Source of the DNA: Streptomyces noursei ATCC 11455
Lineage (GTDB): Bacteria > Actinomycetota > Actinomycetes > Streptomycetales > Streptomycetaceae
Length of the DNA: 64,000 nucleotides
Reading direction: 5' to 3'
Assembly (NCBI RefSeq): GCF_001704275.1
Contig: NZ_CP011533.1
Coordinates: 9,176,001 to 9,240,000 of the forward strand
This document shows positions 49,364 through 58,072 of the stretch, piece by piece. The notes below the pieces were generated by a model, which did not search any database, was not told the DNA's origin, and saw only the letters and a program-made list of their open reading frames with translations. A program made the translations under genes and the position numbers. Position 1 is the first letter of the stretch; every line of letters begins with the position of its first letter.

Positions 49364-51355
49364 ATGCCTTCCCTGTCTGCCACCCTCACTCGCTCAGCCT
49401 CCGCCGGGGAGACGAGCGTGCGCGGCACGGCGGCGCCCAGGCGCCGCACCCGGATCTTCGCGCTGCCCGAGGCCCGCTGGGCGGCCGCGGCGCTGGTGCT
49501 CTTCCTGGTCGGTCTGCCGCTGTATCTGCTGGCGGCACCGGCGTGGACCTGGGGGCCGCTGTTCGCCCTGACCTACGCCACCGGCGGCTGGGAGCCCGGC
49601 TGGGCGGGCCTTCGGGCGCTCAAGGAGAAGACCCTGGACGTGGACCTGCTCATGGTCGTCGCGGCACTGGGCGCGGCGGCGATCGGGCAAGTACTGGACG
49701 GTGCGCTGCTGATCGTCATCTTTGCCACCTCCGGCGCCCTGGAGGCGATCGCCACCGCCCGCACCGCGGACTCCGTCCGCGGCCTGCTCGACCTCGCGCC
49801 CGCGACCGCGACCCGCCTGGGCGACGACGGGGCCGAGGAGGCGGTGCGTACCGAGCAGCTGCGCGTGGGCGACATCGTCCTGGTGCGGCCCGGAGAGCGG
49901 GTCGGCGCCGACGGGCAGGTGCTGGACGGCGCGAGCGAGGTCGATCAGGCGACCATCACCGGTGAGCCTTTGCCGGTGGTGAAGGAGACCGGGGACGAGG
50001 TGTTCGCCGGCACCCTGAACGGCACCGGCGCGCTGCAGGTGAAGGTCGAGCGCGACCCCTCCGACTCGGTGATCGCCCGCATCGTGGCCATGGTCGAGGA
50101 AGCCTCCGAGACCAAGGCACCGACCCAGCTGTTCATCGAGAAGGTCGAGCAGCGGTACTCGATCGGCATGGTCGCCGCCACGATCGCGCTGTTCGTCCTG
50201 CCGCTCCTGTTCGGCGCCGCCCTGCAGCCCACCCTGCTGCGGGCGATGACCTTCATGATCGTCGCCTCGCCGTGCGCGGTGGTGCTCGCGACCATGCCGC
50301 CGTTGCTCTCGGCCATCGCCAATGCCGGACGCCACGGCGTGCTGGTCAAGTCGGCGGTCGTGATGGAACAGCTCGGCCAGATCGACGCGGTCGCACTGGA
50401 CAAGACCGGCACCCTGACCGAGGGCACCCCGCGGGTGACCGACATCCGCCCGCTGGCCGGCGCCGGCCTGGACGAGATGGGGCTGCTACGGCTGGCGGCA
50501 GCGGCCGAGCACCCCAGCGAACACCCGCTGGCCCGCGCCGTCGTGGACGCCGCCCGCACCCGCGACCTGGACATCCCCCCGGCTGAGGACTTCACCTCCG
50601 CCCCCGGCAGCGGAGTCACCGCCACCGTCGAGGGCAAGGCCGTCGCGGTCGGCAGTCCGGCCCGCCTGCTGAAGACCCGAACCGACCAGGCGGCCGCAAC
50701 GGTGGTTGCCCAGCTGGAGGACGAGGGGCACACGGCCGTCCTGGTCGAGGTCGAGGACACCCCGGTCGGGGTGCTCGGCATCGCCGACCGGCTGCGCGAG
50801 GAGGCCGCCGCCACCGTCGCCTCCCTCACCACCCTCACCGGCCGTGCGCCGGCGCTGGTCACCGGCGACAACCCGCGGGCCGCCACCCGCCTGGCACGGG
50901 AGGTCGGCATCACCGACGTCCGCGCGGGGCTCCTGCCGCAGGACAAGGTCGCAGCCGTCAGGGAGTTGGAACAGGCCGGACACAAGGTGCTCGTGGTCGG
51001 CGACGGGGTCAACGACGCTCCCGCACTGGCCGCTGCCCACACCGGCATCGCCATGGGTCGCGCCGGCTCCGACCTCGCCCTGGAGACCGCCGACGCCGTC
51101 GTGGTCCGCGACGAACTGGCCACCATCCCCACCGTCGTCCAACTCTCCCGCCGCGCCCGCCGTCTGGTGGTGCAGAACCTGGCCATCGCCGCGACCTTCA
51201 TCACCGGCCTGGTCGTCTGGGACCTGGCCGGCACCCTGCCGCTGCCCCTCGGCGTCGCGGGTCACGAAGGCTCCACCGTCATCGTCGGCCTCAACGGCCT
51301 GCGCCTGCTCGCGGAATCCGCCTGGCGCCGCGCCCGGGGCGGGAACGGCCGGTAG
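49364..51355 (+). CDS. P1B-4-type metal-exporting P-type ATPase (CtpD/CoaT-like)
   Basis: This 663-residue pump has the phosphorylated Asp346 in DKTGTLTEG, the actuator TGEPLPV, GDGVNDAPAL, and the membrane metal motifs SPC (302-304) and HEGST (634-638). SPC together with HEG(G/S)T defines the P1B-4 class, which exports Co2+, Fe2+ or Ni2+. As is typical of that class there is no N-terminal metal-binding domain. The ATG at 49364 has AAGGA upstream. An ArsR-type palindrome precedes it, but no sensor gene is adjacent; the ArsR gene at 26 kb has a different candidate site. Confidence 0.9.
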   Translation: MPSLSATLTRSASAGETSVRGTAAPRRRTRIFALPEARWAAAALVLFLVGLPLYLLAAPAWTWGPLFALTYATGGWEPGWAGLRALKEKTLDVDLLMVVAALGAAAIGQVLDGALLIVIFATSGALEAIATARTADSVRGLLDLAPATATRLGDDGAEEAVRTEQLRVGDIVLVRPGERVGADGQVLDGASEVDQATITGEPLPVVKETGDEVFAGTLNGTGALQVKVERDPSDSVIARIVAMVEEASETKAPTQLFIEKVEQRYSIGMVAATIALFVLPLLFGAALQPTLLRAMTFMIVASPCAVVLATMPPLLSAIANAGRHGVLVKSAVVMEQLGQIDAVALDKTGTLTEGTPRVTDIRPLAGAGLDEMGLLRLAAAAEHPSEHPLARAVVDAARTRDLDIPPAEDFTSAPGSGVTATVEGKAVAVGSPARLLKTRTDQAAATVVAQLEDEGHTAVLVEVEDTPVGVLGIADRLREEAAATVASLTTLTGRAPALVTGDNPRAATRLAREVGITDVRAGLLPQDKVAAVRELEQAGHKVLVVGDGVNDAPALAAAHTGIAMGRAGSDLALETADAVVVRDELATIPTVVQLSRRARRLVVQNLAIAATFITGLVVWDLAGTLPLPLGVAGHEGSTVIVGLNGLRLLAESAWRRARGGNGR

Positions 51356-51536
51356 GTGGCGGCGAGGGTGAGCCTTGTGGCGGGCGGGGCGGCTGCTGCA
51401 GGTCGGTGGCCACCGACCCCGAACTGTGCTCCGCTGCCGCCCATCACCTCTCCGTCAGCTATCCGCATCGTCTCTTCGAGGTGGCGGACGAGACGGTGGC
51501 CGCCGTGTGCCTGAACGGACTTGGTCGCGCTCCCTG

Positions 51537-52154
51537 TCAGGGCGCGGCTTCGTCGTGACGAAGGCTGCGGAACGCCGCGGGGGTCGTCCAGCCGCGCAGT
51601 GTGGCGTGGATCGTCGAAGGGAACGCGGCCTGTGCCGTGGAGGCGTCGAGGGCCCCGGTGAGTTCGAGTGTCACGAGCCCGTGCAGTGTCACCCAGAGGG
51701 AGACCGCGATCGCTGTCGCTTCGCCGTCGAGGACGGACGCGGCCACGGCGCGGTCGATCGCGGCGATGAGTGGTCGGACGGGGTCACGGGTTCCGACCGC
51801 TCCTGACGGCTCGAAGGATTGCACGCCGCCGAACAGCACCGAGTACAGGTGACGGTGTTCGCGTCCCCATCGGCGGTACGCGGCGGCCAGTGCGTAGAGG
51901 TCGGCGAGGGGATCCTCGGAGGTGGGTGCGGCCGTCAGGGCCTGGAACAGGCCGGCGACGGCCCTGTCGCGTACCGCCGCGATCAGTCCTTTCTTCCCGC
52001 CGAACAGGGAGTACACCGCCGTCGTCGAGGCATCGGCGGCCGTGGCGACGGCGCGGACGGTGACCGACTCCTGCGGGTGGGTGGCGAGCATCTCGGTTGC
52101 GCGCTCCACGAGTCGCTCTTTGACGGTCTCGTCGTTCGTTCTCGGCCTACCCAT
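51537..52154 (-). CDS. TetR-family transcriptional regulator
   Basis: This 205-residue protein has a TetR helix-turn-helix (VKERLVERATEMLATHPQESVTVRAVATAADASTTAVYSLFGGKKGL, residues 11-57) and a TetR_C-like ligand domain (ADLYALAAAYRRWGREHRHLYSVLFGG, then SLWVTLHGLVTLEL). The ATG at 52154 begins at MGRPRTND. It is divergent from a membrane-anchored hydrolase gene, and the 72-bp gap holds a long inverted repeat, so it very likely represses both genes. Confidence 0.9.
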   Translation of the reverse strand: MGRPRTNDETVKERLVERATEMLATHPQESVTVRAVATAADASTTAVYSLFGGKKGLIAAVRDRAVAGLFQALTAAPTSEDPLADLYALAAAYRRWGREHRHLYSVLFGGVQSFEPSGAVGTRDPVRPLIAAIDRAVAASVLDGEATAIAVSLWVTLHGLVTLELTGALDASTAQAAFPSTIHATLRGWTTPAAFRSLRHDEAAP

Positions 52155-52176
52155 GTCGAGAAGCCTACCCTCTTTG

Positions 52177-52202
52177 GTAACGTCGTTTTGAAACGGCGTT
52201 AC
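52177..52202. promoter_or_regulatory. TetR operator between regulator and hydrolase genes
   Basis: GTAACGTCGTTT (52177-52188) and AAACGGCGTTAC (52191-52202) are inverted repeats matching at 11 of 12 positions with a 2-bp spacer. The site fills the short divergent gap. Confidence 0.75.
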
Positions 52203-52226
52203 GAAACCCTGGGGGGTCCGTCCGTC

Positions 52227-53561
52227 ATGCCCACGTCCGTCATACGTCCCGCCCGTCTCGCCGGGCGCTTGCTGCTGGCACTGGCCGCCGTCGCCGCGCT
52301 GGTCGTCGTCTTCCTCGCTTCGATCGTCGTCACGGACGGGGCGGGCTCGGGGAGCGCCGCATGGTTGACGGCCGTTGGGGTCGGGAGCCTCGCCGCACTG
52401 TGGCGGGGGCGGCGCCGCCGCCGGGCGTCGCGCCTCCTGCCGTTCCTGCCGGTGGTTGTCGCGGCAGCGTTGACGGCGTCGGTCTGCATCCCGACCGTGC
52501 CCACTGCCCGGCGGTACCCGCCCGCCCTGCCTTTCGTGGCCACCGGGCACTGGCGTCTGCCCACAGGCAGCCAGGTCGCCGTGTACCACTACCCGCCGGC
52601 GCAACCAGGCGTCCGGCATCCCGTCCCGCTCGTCTACCTCAACGGCGGACCGGTCCGCGGCATCTCCCTGCTCGACCACCGGTTCCTGCAACTCCTGGCG
52701 CGTCAGGGCTACGACGTCTACGCCTACGAACCGGCCGGCGCTGGACGGAGCGACCTGCTTCCCATGGGGCAGTACTCGATCTCCAGGTCGGTCCGCGACC
52801 TCGGCGCCTTCGTCGACCGCCTGGGCAAGGGGAGGGTCGACATCCTCGGTTTCTCCGCGGGCGGGGTCGTACTCACACGAGCCCTGGCCGATCCGCACGT
52901 CGCCGCACGCCTGCACCGGGCGGTCATAGCCGAACCCGGCCCGATGGACGGCCCCACCGCGCAGATCACCGGGCACCGGGGCCAACCATCCGCCCGCGGG
53001 CTCGCGCCCACCGTGACCGGCCCGCGGTCGACACGCATCCCCCGGTACGCCGTCGCATTCGGCCTGATGCGACTCGGGCTCCTCACCCCGGACACCGGAC
53101 TGGTCGGACAGGCCGAGGGCGACAACGCGTTCACCGCCGCCGATCTCGGCAGCGACACCGCATCCGCCTACTGCGCGCGCGATGCGCACCGCATCCCGAC
53201 CGAGGACACCGCACGGAACTTCTCCTTCAGCCCCGCCGCCAGCCTCCGCATCCAGCAGACGGTGAAGGACGCTCCTTCCCTCGCCCCGCAGCTGCGGCGT
53301 TCCCGGACCCCCGCGATGCTGATGATCGCCGAGTGCTCCTCCCAGGTCCGTCAGTGGGAGACCGCGGTCCTCGCCAACGACCCCGCCGTCCGACGCACGC
53401 AGTTCATGCCCGGAGTCGGGCACCACATCTGGAACGGTCTGGACGACAACAACGACCGGGCCGCCGCCGTCATCACCGCGTTCCTTCAAGACCAGCGGGC
53501 ACCGTTGCCGAACTATCCGTCCCGCGACGAGATCCCAGCCTTCCTCCGCGACCACAAGTGA
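52227..53561 (+). CDS. Membrane-anchored alpha/beta-hydrolase (proline-iminopeptidase-like)
   Basis: This 444-residue protein has two to three N-terminal hydrophobic segments (about 10-33, 42-55, 72-86) and then an alpha/beta hydrolase domain. It shows the oxyanion strand LVYLNGGPVRG, YDVYAYEPAGAGRSDLL, the nucleophile in LGFSAGGVV and the base His in GVGHHIWN. NGGP and the overall pattern recall proline iminopeptidases and related S33 enzymes. The catalytic part probably faces outside. The ATG at 52227 follows a GGGGGG stretch 9 bases upstream. Control by the divergent TetR is likely. A hairpin directly follows the stop. Confidence 0.85.
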   Translation: MPTSVIRPARLAGRLLLALAAVAALVVVFLASIVVTDGAGSGSAAWLTAVGVGSLAALWRGRRRRRASRLLPFLPVVVAAALTASVCIPTVPTARRYPPALPFVATGHWRLPTGSQVAVYHYPPAQPGVRHPVPLVYLNGGPVRGISLLDHRFLQLLARQGYDVYAYEPAGAGRSDLLPMGQYSISRSVRDLGAFVDRLGKGRVDILGFSAGGVVLTRALADPHVAARLHRAVIAEPGPMDGPTAQITGHRGQPSARGLAPTVTGPRSTRIPRYAVAFGLMRLGLLTPDTGLVGQAEGDNAFTAADLGSDTASAYCARDAHRIPTEDTARNFSFSPAASLRIQQTVKDAPSLAPQLRRSRTPAMLMIAECSSQVRQWETAVLANDPAVRRTQFMPGVGHHIWNGLDDNNDRAAAVITAFLQDQRAPLPNYPSRDEIPAFLRDHK

Positions 53562-53563
53562 TG

Positions 53564-53584
53564 CCCCTGCGCCGTCCGCAGGGG
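53564..53584 (+). terminator. Terminator hairpin after the hydrolase gene
   Basis: CCCCTGCG (53564-53571) pairs perfectly with CGCAGGGG (53577-53584) around a 5-base loop, 2 bases after the stop codon. Confidence 0.75.
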
Positions 53585-53630
53585 AGGAACTCGGCGGACA
53601 GCGGTCCCGTGGGCCGGACACACTGGCACG

Positions 53631-53741
53631 GAAACCAACAAGACCCATGTGAGCCTGGGACCGGCCGAGTTGGGGGCCCGCGACCGCACCCAGGCGGTGA
53701 TCGCCACCTATGAGTCGGGATTCGCCACCCCCCCCGGCTGA
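53631..53741 (+). pseudogene. Remnant of a LuxR-type response regulator C-terminus
   Basis: A 36-codon frame reads ETNKTHVSLGPAELGARDR then TQAVIATYESGFATPPG and a stop. It matches the recognition helix and tail of NarL/FixJ regulators (VKTHVSRxxxKLGARDRxQAVVxAYESG). Upstream of it no receiver or first HTH helix remains. It is a leftover of a lost gene. Confidence 0.55.
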
Positions 53742-53989
53742 GCGGCTGGGGCACGGCCGTGGCCGCGCGGCGCATGGTGTCCTGCGCACCGCCGGCGCCT
53801 GGCCGGCGTGCCGTCCCGAGCAGGGACGACTGCGGAATGTCCGGTACCGCGTCATCCGGCGGTCGGCATGGGCCGGCTGCCAGTAAGGTCGGCAGCTCCA
53901 CAGAGCATCCACAAAGTGGCTGGCTACTCTCACCGGGCATCGCGTCGCAGGGATGGGCAGGCCGTCCGTTGCACACCAAAGGAGGCATC

Positions 53990-54631
53990 GTGCGCGTTCT
54001 CTTCCGTCTCATGAGGACGGCGGCACCGGCACGGACCCGGCCGTCGAGCCCGCGGGACATATCGGGGCAGGCAGGCGGTGGGCGAGTCTCGCGTGCGGGC
54101 ACCCGACGACTGGTGGTGTGGGGCCTGCTCAGTGTGGCACTGGCCCTGATCGGCTGGATGGTCATCCTCGGACTGACCCTGAAGAGCCACGCCAGGGTTC
54201 GTCACTGGGACACCGCCTGGGTCGGGCTGGACGCCATGGAAGTGGTCGGCCTGCTCCTCACCGGCGCACTGACCTGGTACCGGCGCACCGCGGCGGGTCC
54301 CGTCGCCTCGGCGACCGCGATGCTCTTCGCGCTGGACGCCTGGTTCGACGTCACCACCGCCGCCAAGGGCAGCGACCATCTCACCGCGGTGGCCATGGCC
54401 GTCTGCTGCGAACTTCCCCTGGCCGTCGGGCTCGTCCTGATCAGCGTTCTGGCCGCGCGCTGGAAGGCTTCCCCCGCGCTCCTCACCGAGGGCAGCGGCG
54501 CACCGCATGCCCCGGACCACGGTCCTTGCTCCGGCGATCGGCAACGCCCGGAACCTGGCATCGGCCGCACCACGCCAGGCGACGCCCGCTCCTTGCGACT
54601 CCACCGCGCGCCCGAACAGACGGGACCGTAG
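53990..54631 (+). CDS. Uncharacterised membrane protein with about four segments
   Basis: This 213-residue protein starts with GTG at 53990 after AAAGGAGG (4 bases). Hydrophobic segments lie at about 44-64, 82-100, 110-126 and 140-165 (LVVWGLLSVALALIGWMVILGL; VGLDAMEVVGLLLTGALTWY; VASATAMLFALDAWFDVTT; VAMAVCCELPLAVGLVLISVLA). The C-terminal 45 residues are polar and Arg/Pro-rich. I know no function; close relatives are common in streptomycetes as hypothetical proteins. It precedes a two-component system by about 140 bp in the same direction. Confidence 0.7.
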   Translation: MRVLFRLMRTAAPARTRPSSPRDISGQAGGGRVSRAGTRRLVVWGLLSVALALIGWMVILGLTLKSHARVRHWDTAWVGLDAMEVVGLLLTGALTWYRRTAAGPVASATAMLFALDAWFDVTTAAKGSDHLTAVAMAVCCELPLAVGLVLISVLAARWKASPALLTEGSGAPHAPDHGPCSGDRQRPEPGIGRTTPGDARSLRLHRAPEQTGP

Positions 54632-54774
54632 GCCGCCGCCGCGCTCAGCCGGCCGCACCAGGACGTCTCAGCGGTCGCTCGGGTAGCCCGTGGGCGCTCC
54701 CGACCCCGTGAGGGCCCGCGTCAGGCGGTGGCGCATGATGGCGGGCGTCGATATGGGCGGTGAGCGGAGGCGGA

Positions 54775-55494
54775 ATGGGTATCGGGGCCGGTGCCGGACG
54801 GGTGTTGGTGGTGGACGACGATGCCGCGATCCGGCGTTCGCTGGGGCGCGGCCTGCGGCTGAACGGCTTCACCGTCGATCTGGCGGACGGCGGCCGCGCC
54901 GCGCTGGAGCGGGCGGCGGCCCAGGCACCCGACGCCATGGTGCTGGACATCTCGATGCCCGACCTCGACGGCATCGCGGTGTGCCGGCGCCTGAGGACGG
55001 AGGGCAATGACATACCGGTGCTGATGCTGTCCGCGTTGGACGAGGTCGCCGACCGGGTGGCCGGCCTGCAGGCGGGAGGGGACGACTACCTCGTCAAGCC
55101 GTTCGCCCTCGACGAGCTGGTACTGCGCCTGCACGCGCTGCTGCGCCGGCGACCGCCCGCCGCCACCGACACGGTGCGGGTCGGCGGACTGGTGCTGGAC
55201 ACGGCGGCGCGGACCGTCCGTCTCGACGGTCGACAGCGGGAGCTGACCCGGCGGGAGTTCGCACTGCTGGAGGTGCTGGCCCGCAACGCGGGGCTGGTCC
55301 TCAGCCGCGACCAGCTGCTGGAGCGGGTGTGGGGGTACGACTTCGACGTGCGCAGTGACGCCGTGGACACGTTCGTGAGCTATCTGCGGCGCAAGCTGGA
55401 GGCGGAAGGGCGGCCCAGGATCATCCACACGGTGCGCGGTGTGGGCTTCGTCCTGCGCGACCAGCAGCCGGACGCGGCGGTGGACACTCCGTGA
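54775..55494 (+). CDS. OmpR-family response regulator (MprA/TcrA-like)
   Basis: This 239-residue regulator has a receiver domain (VLVVDDDAAIR at 10-20, phosphorylated Asp58 in VLDISMPDLDG, Lys in DDYLVKPFA) and an OmpR winged helix (about 140-230: LDGRQRELTRREFALLEVLARNAGLVLSRDQLLERVWGYDFDVRSDAVDTFVSYLRRKL). The ATG at 54775 has GGAGG 5-6 bases upstream; the in-frame GTG at 54760 is less likely. Its stop overlaps the kinase start (GTGA). Three small envelope-protein genes follow the kinase and are probable targets. Confidence 0.93.
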   Translation: MGIGAGAGRVLVVDDDAAIRRSLGRGLRLNGFTVDLADGGRAALERAAAQAPDAMVLDISMPDLDGIAVCRRLRTEGNDIPVLMLSALDEVADRVAGLQAGGDDYLVKPFALDELVLRLHALLRRRPPAATDTVRVGGLVLDTAARTVRLDGRQRELTRREFALLEVLARNAGLVLSRDQLLERVWGYDFDVRSDAVDTFVSYLRRKLEAEGRPRIIHTVRGVGFVLRDQQPDAAVDTP

Positions 55495-56978
55495 GGCTGT
55501 CCACCCGCATCGCGCTCGTGGTGGGCGCCGTCGTACCGCTGCTGGTGGTGGCCTCGGGGTGGCTGCTCGTGGGCCTGGTGAGCAGGGACCTGCACGCGCA
55601 GGCCGACCAGCGGCTCAGCGAGCGCGCCCACGACGTGGCGGCGGTTGCCCGGGGGCTGCTGCGCGCCGCCTCCCAGGACCGCCCGCGGGCCGAACAGGCC
55701 CGCCAACGGAAGCTGTACAGCGCGGCCCTGGACGTCGGCATCCGGTTGCAGGGGCCGGACCGCACCGTACAGGACGGCCCGCAGCCGGATCCGTCCGTAC
55801 GGCTGCCGACGACGCCCGGCAAGCCGGTCAGCGTCCATGCGCGGGGCAAAACCTGGCGCGTGCTGGCCCAGCGGATCAACGGCAAGGAGCCGGGCGTGCG
55901 GGGAACGCTGTGGCTGTTCTCCCCCGACTCGGTCAACCAGGCCCAGATCCAGCTCGTGCGCGGCCGGGTGGTCACCGTCGCGCTGCTCGCCGCCCCGGCG
56001 TCCGCGGGCCTGGCCTGGGCGCTGGCCGCCGGCGCCGCCCGGCCGCTGCGGCGGCTCCAGCGGCGCACCAGCGGTCTCGATCCCCGTACCAGCGACGTCC
56101 GATTGGAACACCGCCCGACCCGGATCACCGAGGTCGACGACCTCGCGCACACCGTGCAGACCGTTCTGGCCCGCTACGACGAACAGGCCGCCCGGACCGC
56201 CGAGGCGCTGGCGACGGCCCGCTCCTTCTCCGCCGCGGCCTCCCACGAACTGCGCACGCCGCTGACGAGCATGCAGACCAGCCTGGACATCCTCGACGCC
56301 TTCCAGGACCTCGACGCCCAGGACCGGGCGGAAACGGTGGAGGACCTGCGGCGCGGCCACGCCCGCCTGCTGGGGCTGCTGGTGATGTTGCGGGCGCTGG
56401 CCCAGGGGGACCTGGTCGAGGCGGACGCGTTCGCACCCGTCGATCTTGCCGAGCTCACGGACGCCGCCGTGGCCGACTTCCGTCGCGCGCATCCCGACGC
56501 GGACGTGCAGGCGGAGTGCACCACGGGGCTGGTGGTGCACGGCTGGCAGCCGGGGCTGCGGTCGCTGGTGGACAACCTCCTGGCCAACGCCCTGGCACAC
56601 GGCCGGTCCGCCGACGGCCGGGCCCGCATCGCGGTGGCCCTGCGGGCATCCGACGACGGGGGCGCCCCGGCGGCCGTGCTCACCGTGGACGACCAGGGGC
56701 CCGGGGTGCCGCCGGAGCAGCGGCAGACGATCTTCGAACGGTTCCATCGACGCGCCGAGAGCCCCGGATCCGGCCTCGGGCTCACGCTGGTCGCCCAGCA
56801 GGCCGAGCTGCACCACGCGCACCTGGAGGTGCGGACGCCTCCCGGTGGTCCAGGAGCCCGCCTCAAGGTCGCCTTCCCTCTCACCCGCCCGGGCCTGGAC
56901 GGTGCCGCGGTACCGCACCGGGACTGGCTGGCGGACACTCACCACCGTCGACAGGAAATCCACAAAAACCGTCCCTAA
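55491..56978 (+). CDS. Sensor histidine kinase of the two-component system
   Basis: This 495-residue membrane kinase has an N-terminal segment (8-29), an extracellular sensor of about 130 residues, a second segment (about 163-183), a HAMP-like linker, the phosphorylated His252 in AASHELRTPLTSM, and an ATPase domain with N box (LLANALAHG), G1 (VDDQGPGVP) and G2 (GSGLGLTLV). It starts with GTG at 55491 overlapping the regulator's stop. The sensor part (residues 50-155) is rich in Arg, Asp and Pro and I cannot name its ligand. Confidence 0.93.
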   Translation: MRLSTRIALVVGAVVPLLVVASGWLLVGLVSRDLHAQADQRLSERAHDVAAVARGLLRAASQDRPRAEQARQRKLYSAALDVGIRLQGPDRTVQDGPQPDPSVRLPTTPGKPVSVHARGKTWRVLAQRINGKEPGVRGTLWLFSPDSVNQAQIQLVRGRVVTVALLAAPASAGLAWALAAGAARPLRRLQRRTSGLDPRTSDVRLEHRPTRITEVDDLAHTVQTVLARYDEQAARTAEALATARSFSAAASHELRTPLTSMQTSLDILDAFQDLDAQDRAETVEDLRRGHARLLGLLVMLRALAQGDLVEADAFAPVDLAELTDAAVADFRRAHPDADVQAECTTGLVVHGWQPGLRSLVDNLLANALAHGRSADGRARIAVALRASDDGGAPAAVLTVDDQGPGVPPEQRQTIFERFHRRAESPGSGLGLTLVAQQAELHHAHLEVRTPPGGPGARLKVAFPLTRPGLDGAAVPHRDWLADTHHRRQEIHKNRP

Positions 56979-56981
56979 GGT
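56960..56981 (+). promoter_or_regulatory. Promoter repeat copy 1 (before the small membrane protein)
   Basis: CCACAAAAACC followed by CCCTAAGGT lies at the 3' end of the kinase gene, 45 bp before the next start. A similar string recurs at 57244-57263, before the next gene. Confidence 0.4.
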
Positions 56982-57025
56982 GCTCCTTGTGCGGAACGGC
57001 GGCGTTCACGCGACGAGGAGGACGT

Positions 57026-57238
57026 ATGACCGTGCTGACCACGGAGACCGCGACCGCGCGCTGCCGCGAGGAGGTCCGAGGCCGGCCACCGGTCGCCCGC
57101 ACGGCCGACACGGTGGTCGCCATACTCGCCGTGACCCTGCTCTCCCTGGCCCTCGCCCTGTGCGGAGCCCTGATCGCCGAGGACGGCAGCGGTGTGCGCG
57201 ACGAAGGGCCCGCCACCGACACCTCGTACGGCAGCTGA
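57026..57238 (+). CDS. Small single-pass membrane protein
   Basis: This 70-residue protein starts at ATG 57026 after GAGGAGG. It has a polar N-terminus with one Cys (residue 13), a membrane helix (about 29-50: TVVAILAVTLLSLALALCGALIA) and a short acidic tail (EDGSGVRDEGPATDTSYGS) that probably faces outside. It lies 47 bp after the kinase gene and may modulate or be regulated by the kinase. No family is recognised. Confidence 0.65.
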   Translation: MTVLTTETATARCREEVRGRPPVARTADTVVAILAVTLLSLALALCGALIAEDGSGVRDEGPATDTSYGS

Positions 57239-57243
57239 CCCGG

Positions 57244-57263
57244 TCACAAAGAAACCACAAGGT
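57244..57263 (+). promoter_or_regulatory. Promoter repeat copy 2 (before the secreted protein)
   Basis: TCACAAAGAAACCACAAGGT resembles the copy at 56960-56981 and contains CACAA twice at 11-bp spacing, as expected for OmpR-family direct repeats. It lies 85 bp before the start of the secreted protein gene. Confidence 0.42.
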
Positions 57264-57347
57264 CGGCTCCTACCTTCGCTCGCACCCGGCCCACCACGCG
57301 CCCTCGGCGCAGCGGGCCTTCGCAGAACACAGCGATCGGAGAGAGAC

Positions 57348-57782
57348 ATGCGCGGACGCAGGACGACGATGACCGCGGCCTTGGCCGCCCTGGCCCTGGC
57401 GGGATCGGTGGCGGCCGGTGCCCCCTCGTACGCCGCGGGGAGCACGGCGCCGGCAGCCACCGCCACCGCCCACGCCAAGGGCCCGAAGGGCGATGGCGCC
57501 AAGGCACTGTGCCGTCGGGTGCCGAAGCTGGAGAAGCGGATCGAGAAGCGGATCACGCGCATGGAGGCCGGCGCCGGCACCCGTGGCTCGATCACGTACC
57601 TGGAGCAGCGCATCGCCAACGCGAAGAAGGCCGACCACCAGGCCATCGCCACGTTCCTCGGTGACCGCCTCACCACCCGCAAGACGCTGCTGCCGCTGCT
57701 GAAGCAGAAGCAGACCGACCTCAAGGCGGTCGCCACCTGGTGCGGCACCCACCACAACGGCACGTCGGCCGCGGCCTCGTGA
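57348..57782 (+). CDS. Secreted Lys-rich helical protein
   Basis: This 144-residue protein has a Sec signal peptide (MRGRRTT, hydrophobic part, cleavage after APSYA near residue 29). The mature part is rich in Lys, Arg and Ala and mostly helical: VPKLEKRIEKRITRMEAG, then TYLEQRIANAKKADHQAIATFLGDRLTTRKTLLPLLKQKQTDLKAV. Two Cys (about 56 and 130) could form one disulfide. It starts at ATG 57348 after GGAGAGAG. Its stop overlaps the start of the lipoprotein gene. Function unknown; position suggests control by the two-component system. Confidence 0.75.
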   Translation: MRGRRTTMTAALAALALAGSVAAGAPSYAAGSTAPAATATAHAKGPKGDGAKALCRRVPKLEKRIEKRITRMEAGAGTRGSITYLEQRIANAKKADHQAIATFLGDRLTTRKTLLPLLKQKQTDLKAVATWCGTHHNGTSAAAS

Positions 57783-58012
57783 ACCGCCGCCGCGGCCTGC
57801 CCGCCGCCCTGCTGACCGTGGCTCTCGCGGTGCCCCTGTTCGCCACGGCGGCCTGTTCCCCGTCGTCGGCGTCGGGCGGCGCGGCCCCGGCCGCCGGCGG
57901 CACGGCCACCCCGCAGGACCAGCTCCCGCAGATGCGGAAGAAGGTCGACGACGCCCAGCACGCCGTCGCCTCGGCGGACGCCAACGGCGACGCCGACGAC
58001 TCCGGCAACTGA
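57779..58012 (+). CDS. Small lipoprotein
   Basis: This 77-residue protein starts with GTG at 57779 overlapping the preceding TGA (GTGA). It has an Arg-rich start, a hydrophobic stretch (LPAALLTVALAVPLF) and a lipobox ending TAAC, so the Cys should be lipidated. The mature part is Ala/Gly-rich, then QLPQMRKKVDDAQHAVASADANGDADDSGN, a short helix with an acidic tail. It probably sits on the outer face of the membrane as partner of the secreted Lys-rich protein. Confidence 0.7.
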   Translation: MNRRRGLPAALLTVALAVPLFATAACSPSSASGGAAPAAGGTATPQDQLPQMRKKVDDAQHAVASADANGDADDSGN

Positions 58013-58026
58013 ATCGGGACACCGTC

Positions 58027-58064
58027 GCCCGTGCCGCTCCGCGAACCCCGCGAGCGGCACGGGC
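58027..58064. terminator. Bidirectional terminator with 13-bp perfect stem
   Basis: GCCCGTGCCGCTC (58027-58039) pairs perfectly with GAGCGGCACGGGC (58052-58064). It separates the lipoprotein gene from the convergent ABC transporter operon. Confidence 0.88.
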
Positions 58065-58072
58065 AACGCCCC

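Noticed and set aside
51407..51557. Short plus-strand frame (VATDPELCSAAAHHLSV...) after the P-type ATPase
   Set aside because: It overlaps the 3' end of the TetR gene, has no SD and no recognised family.
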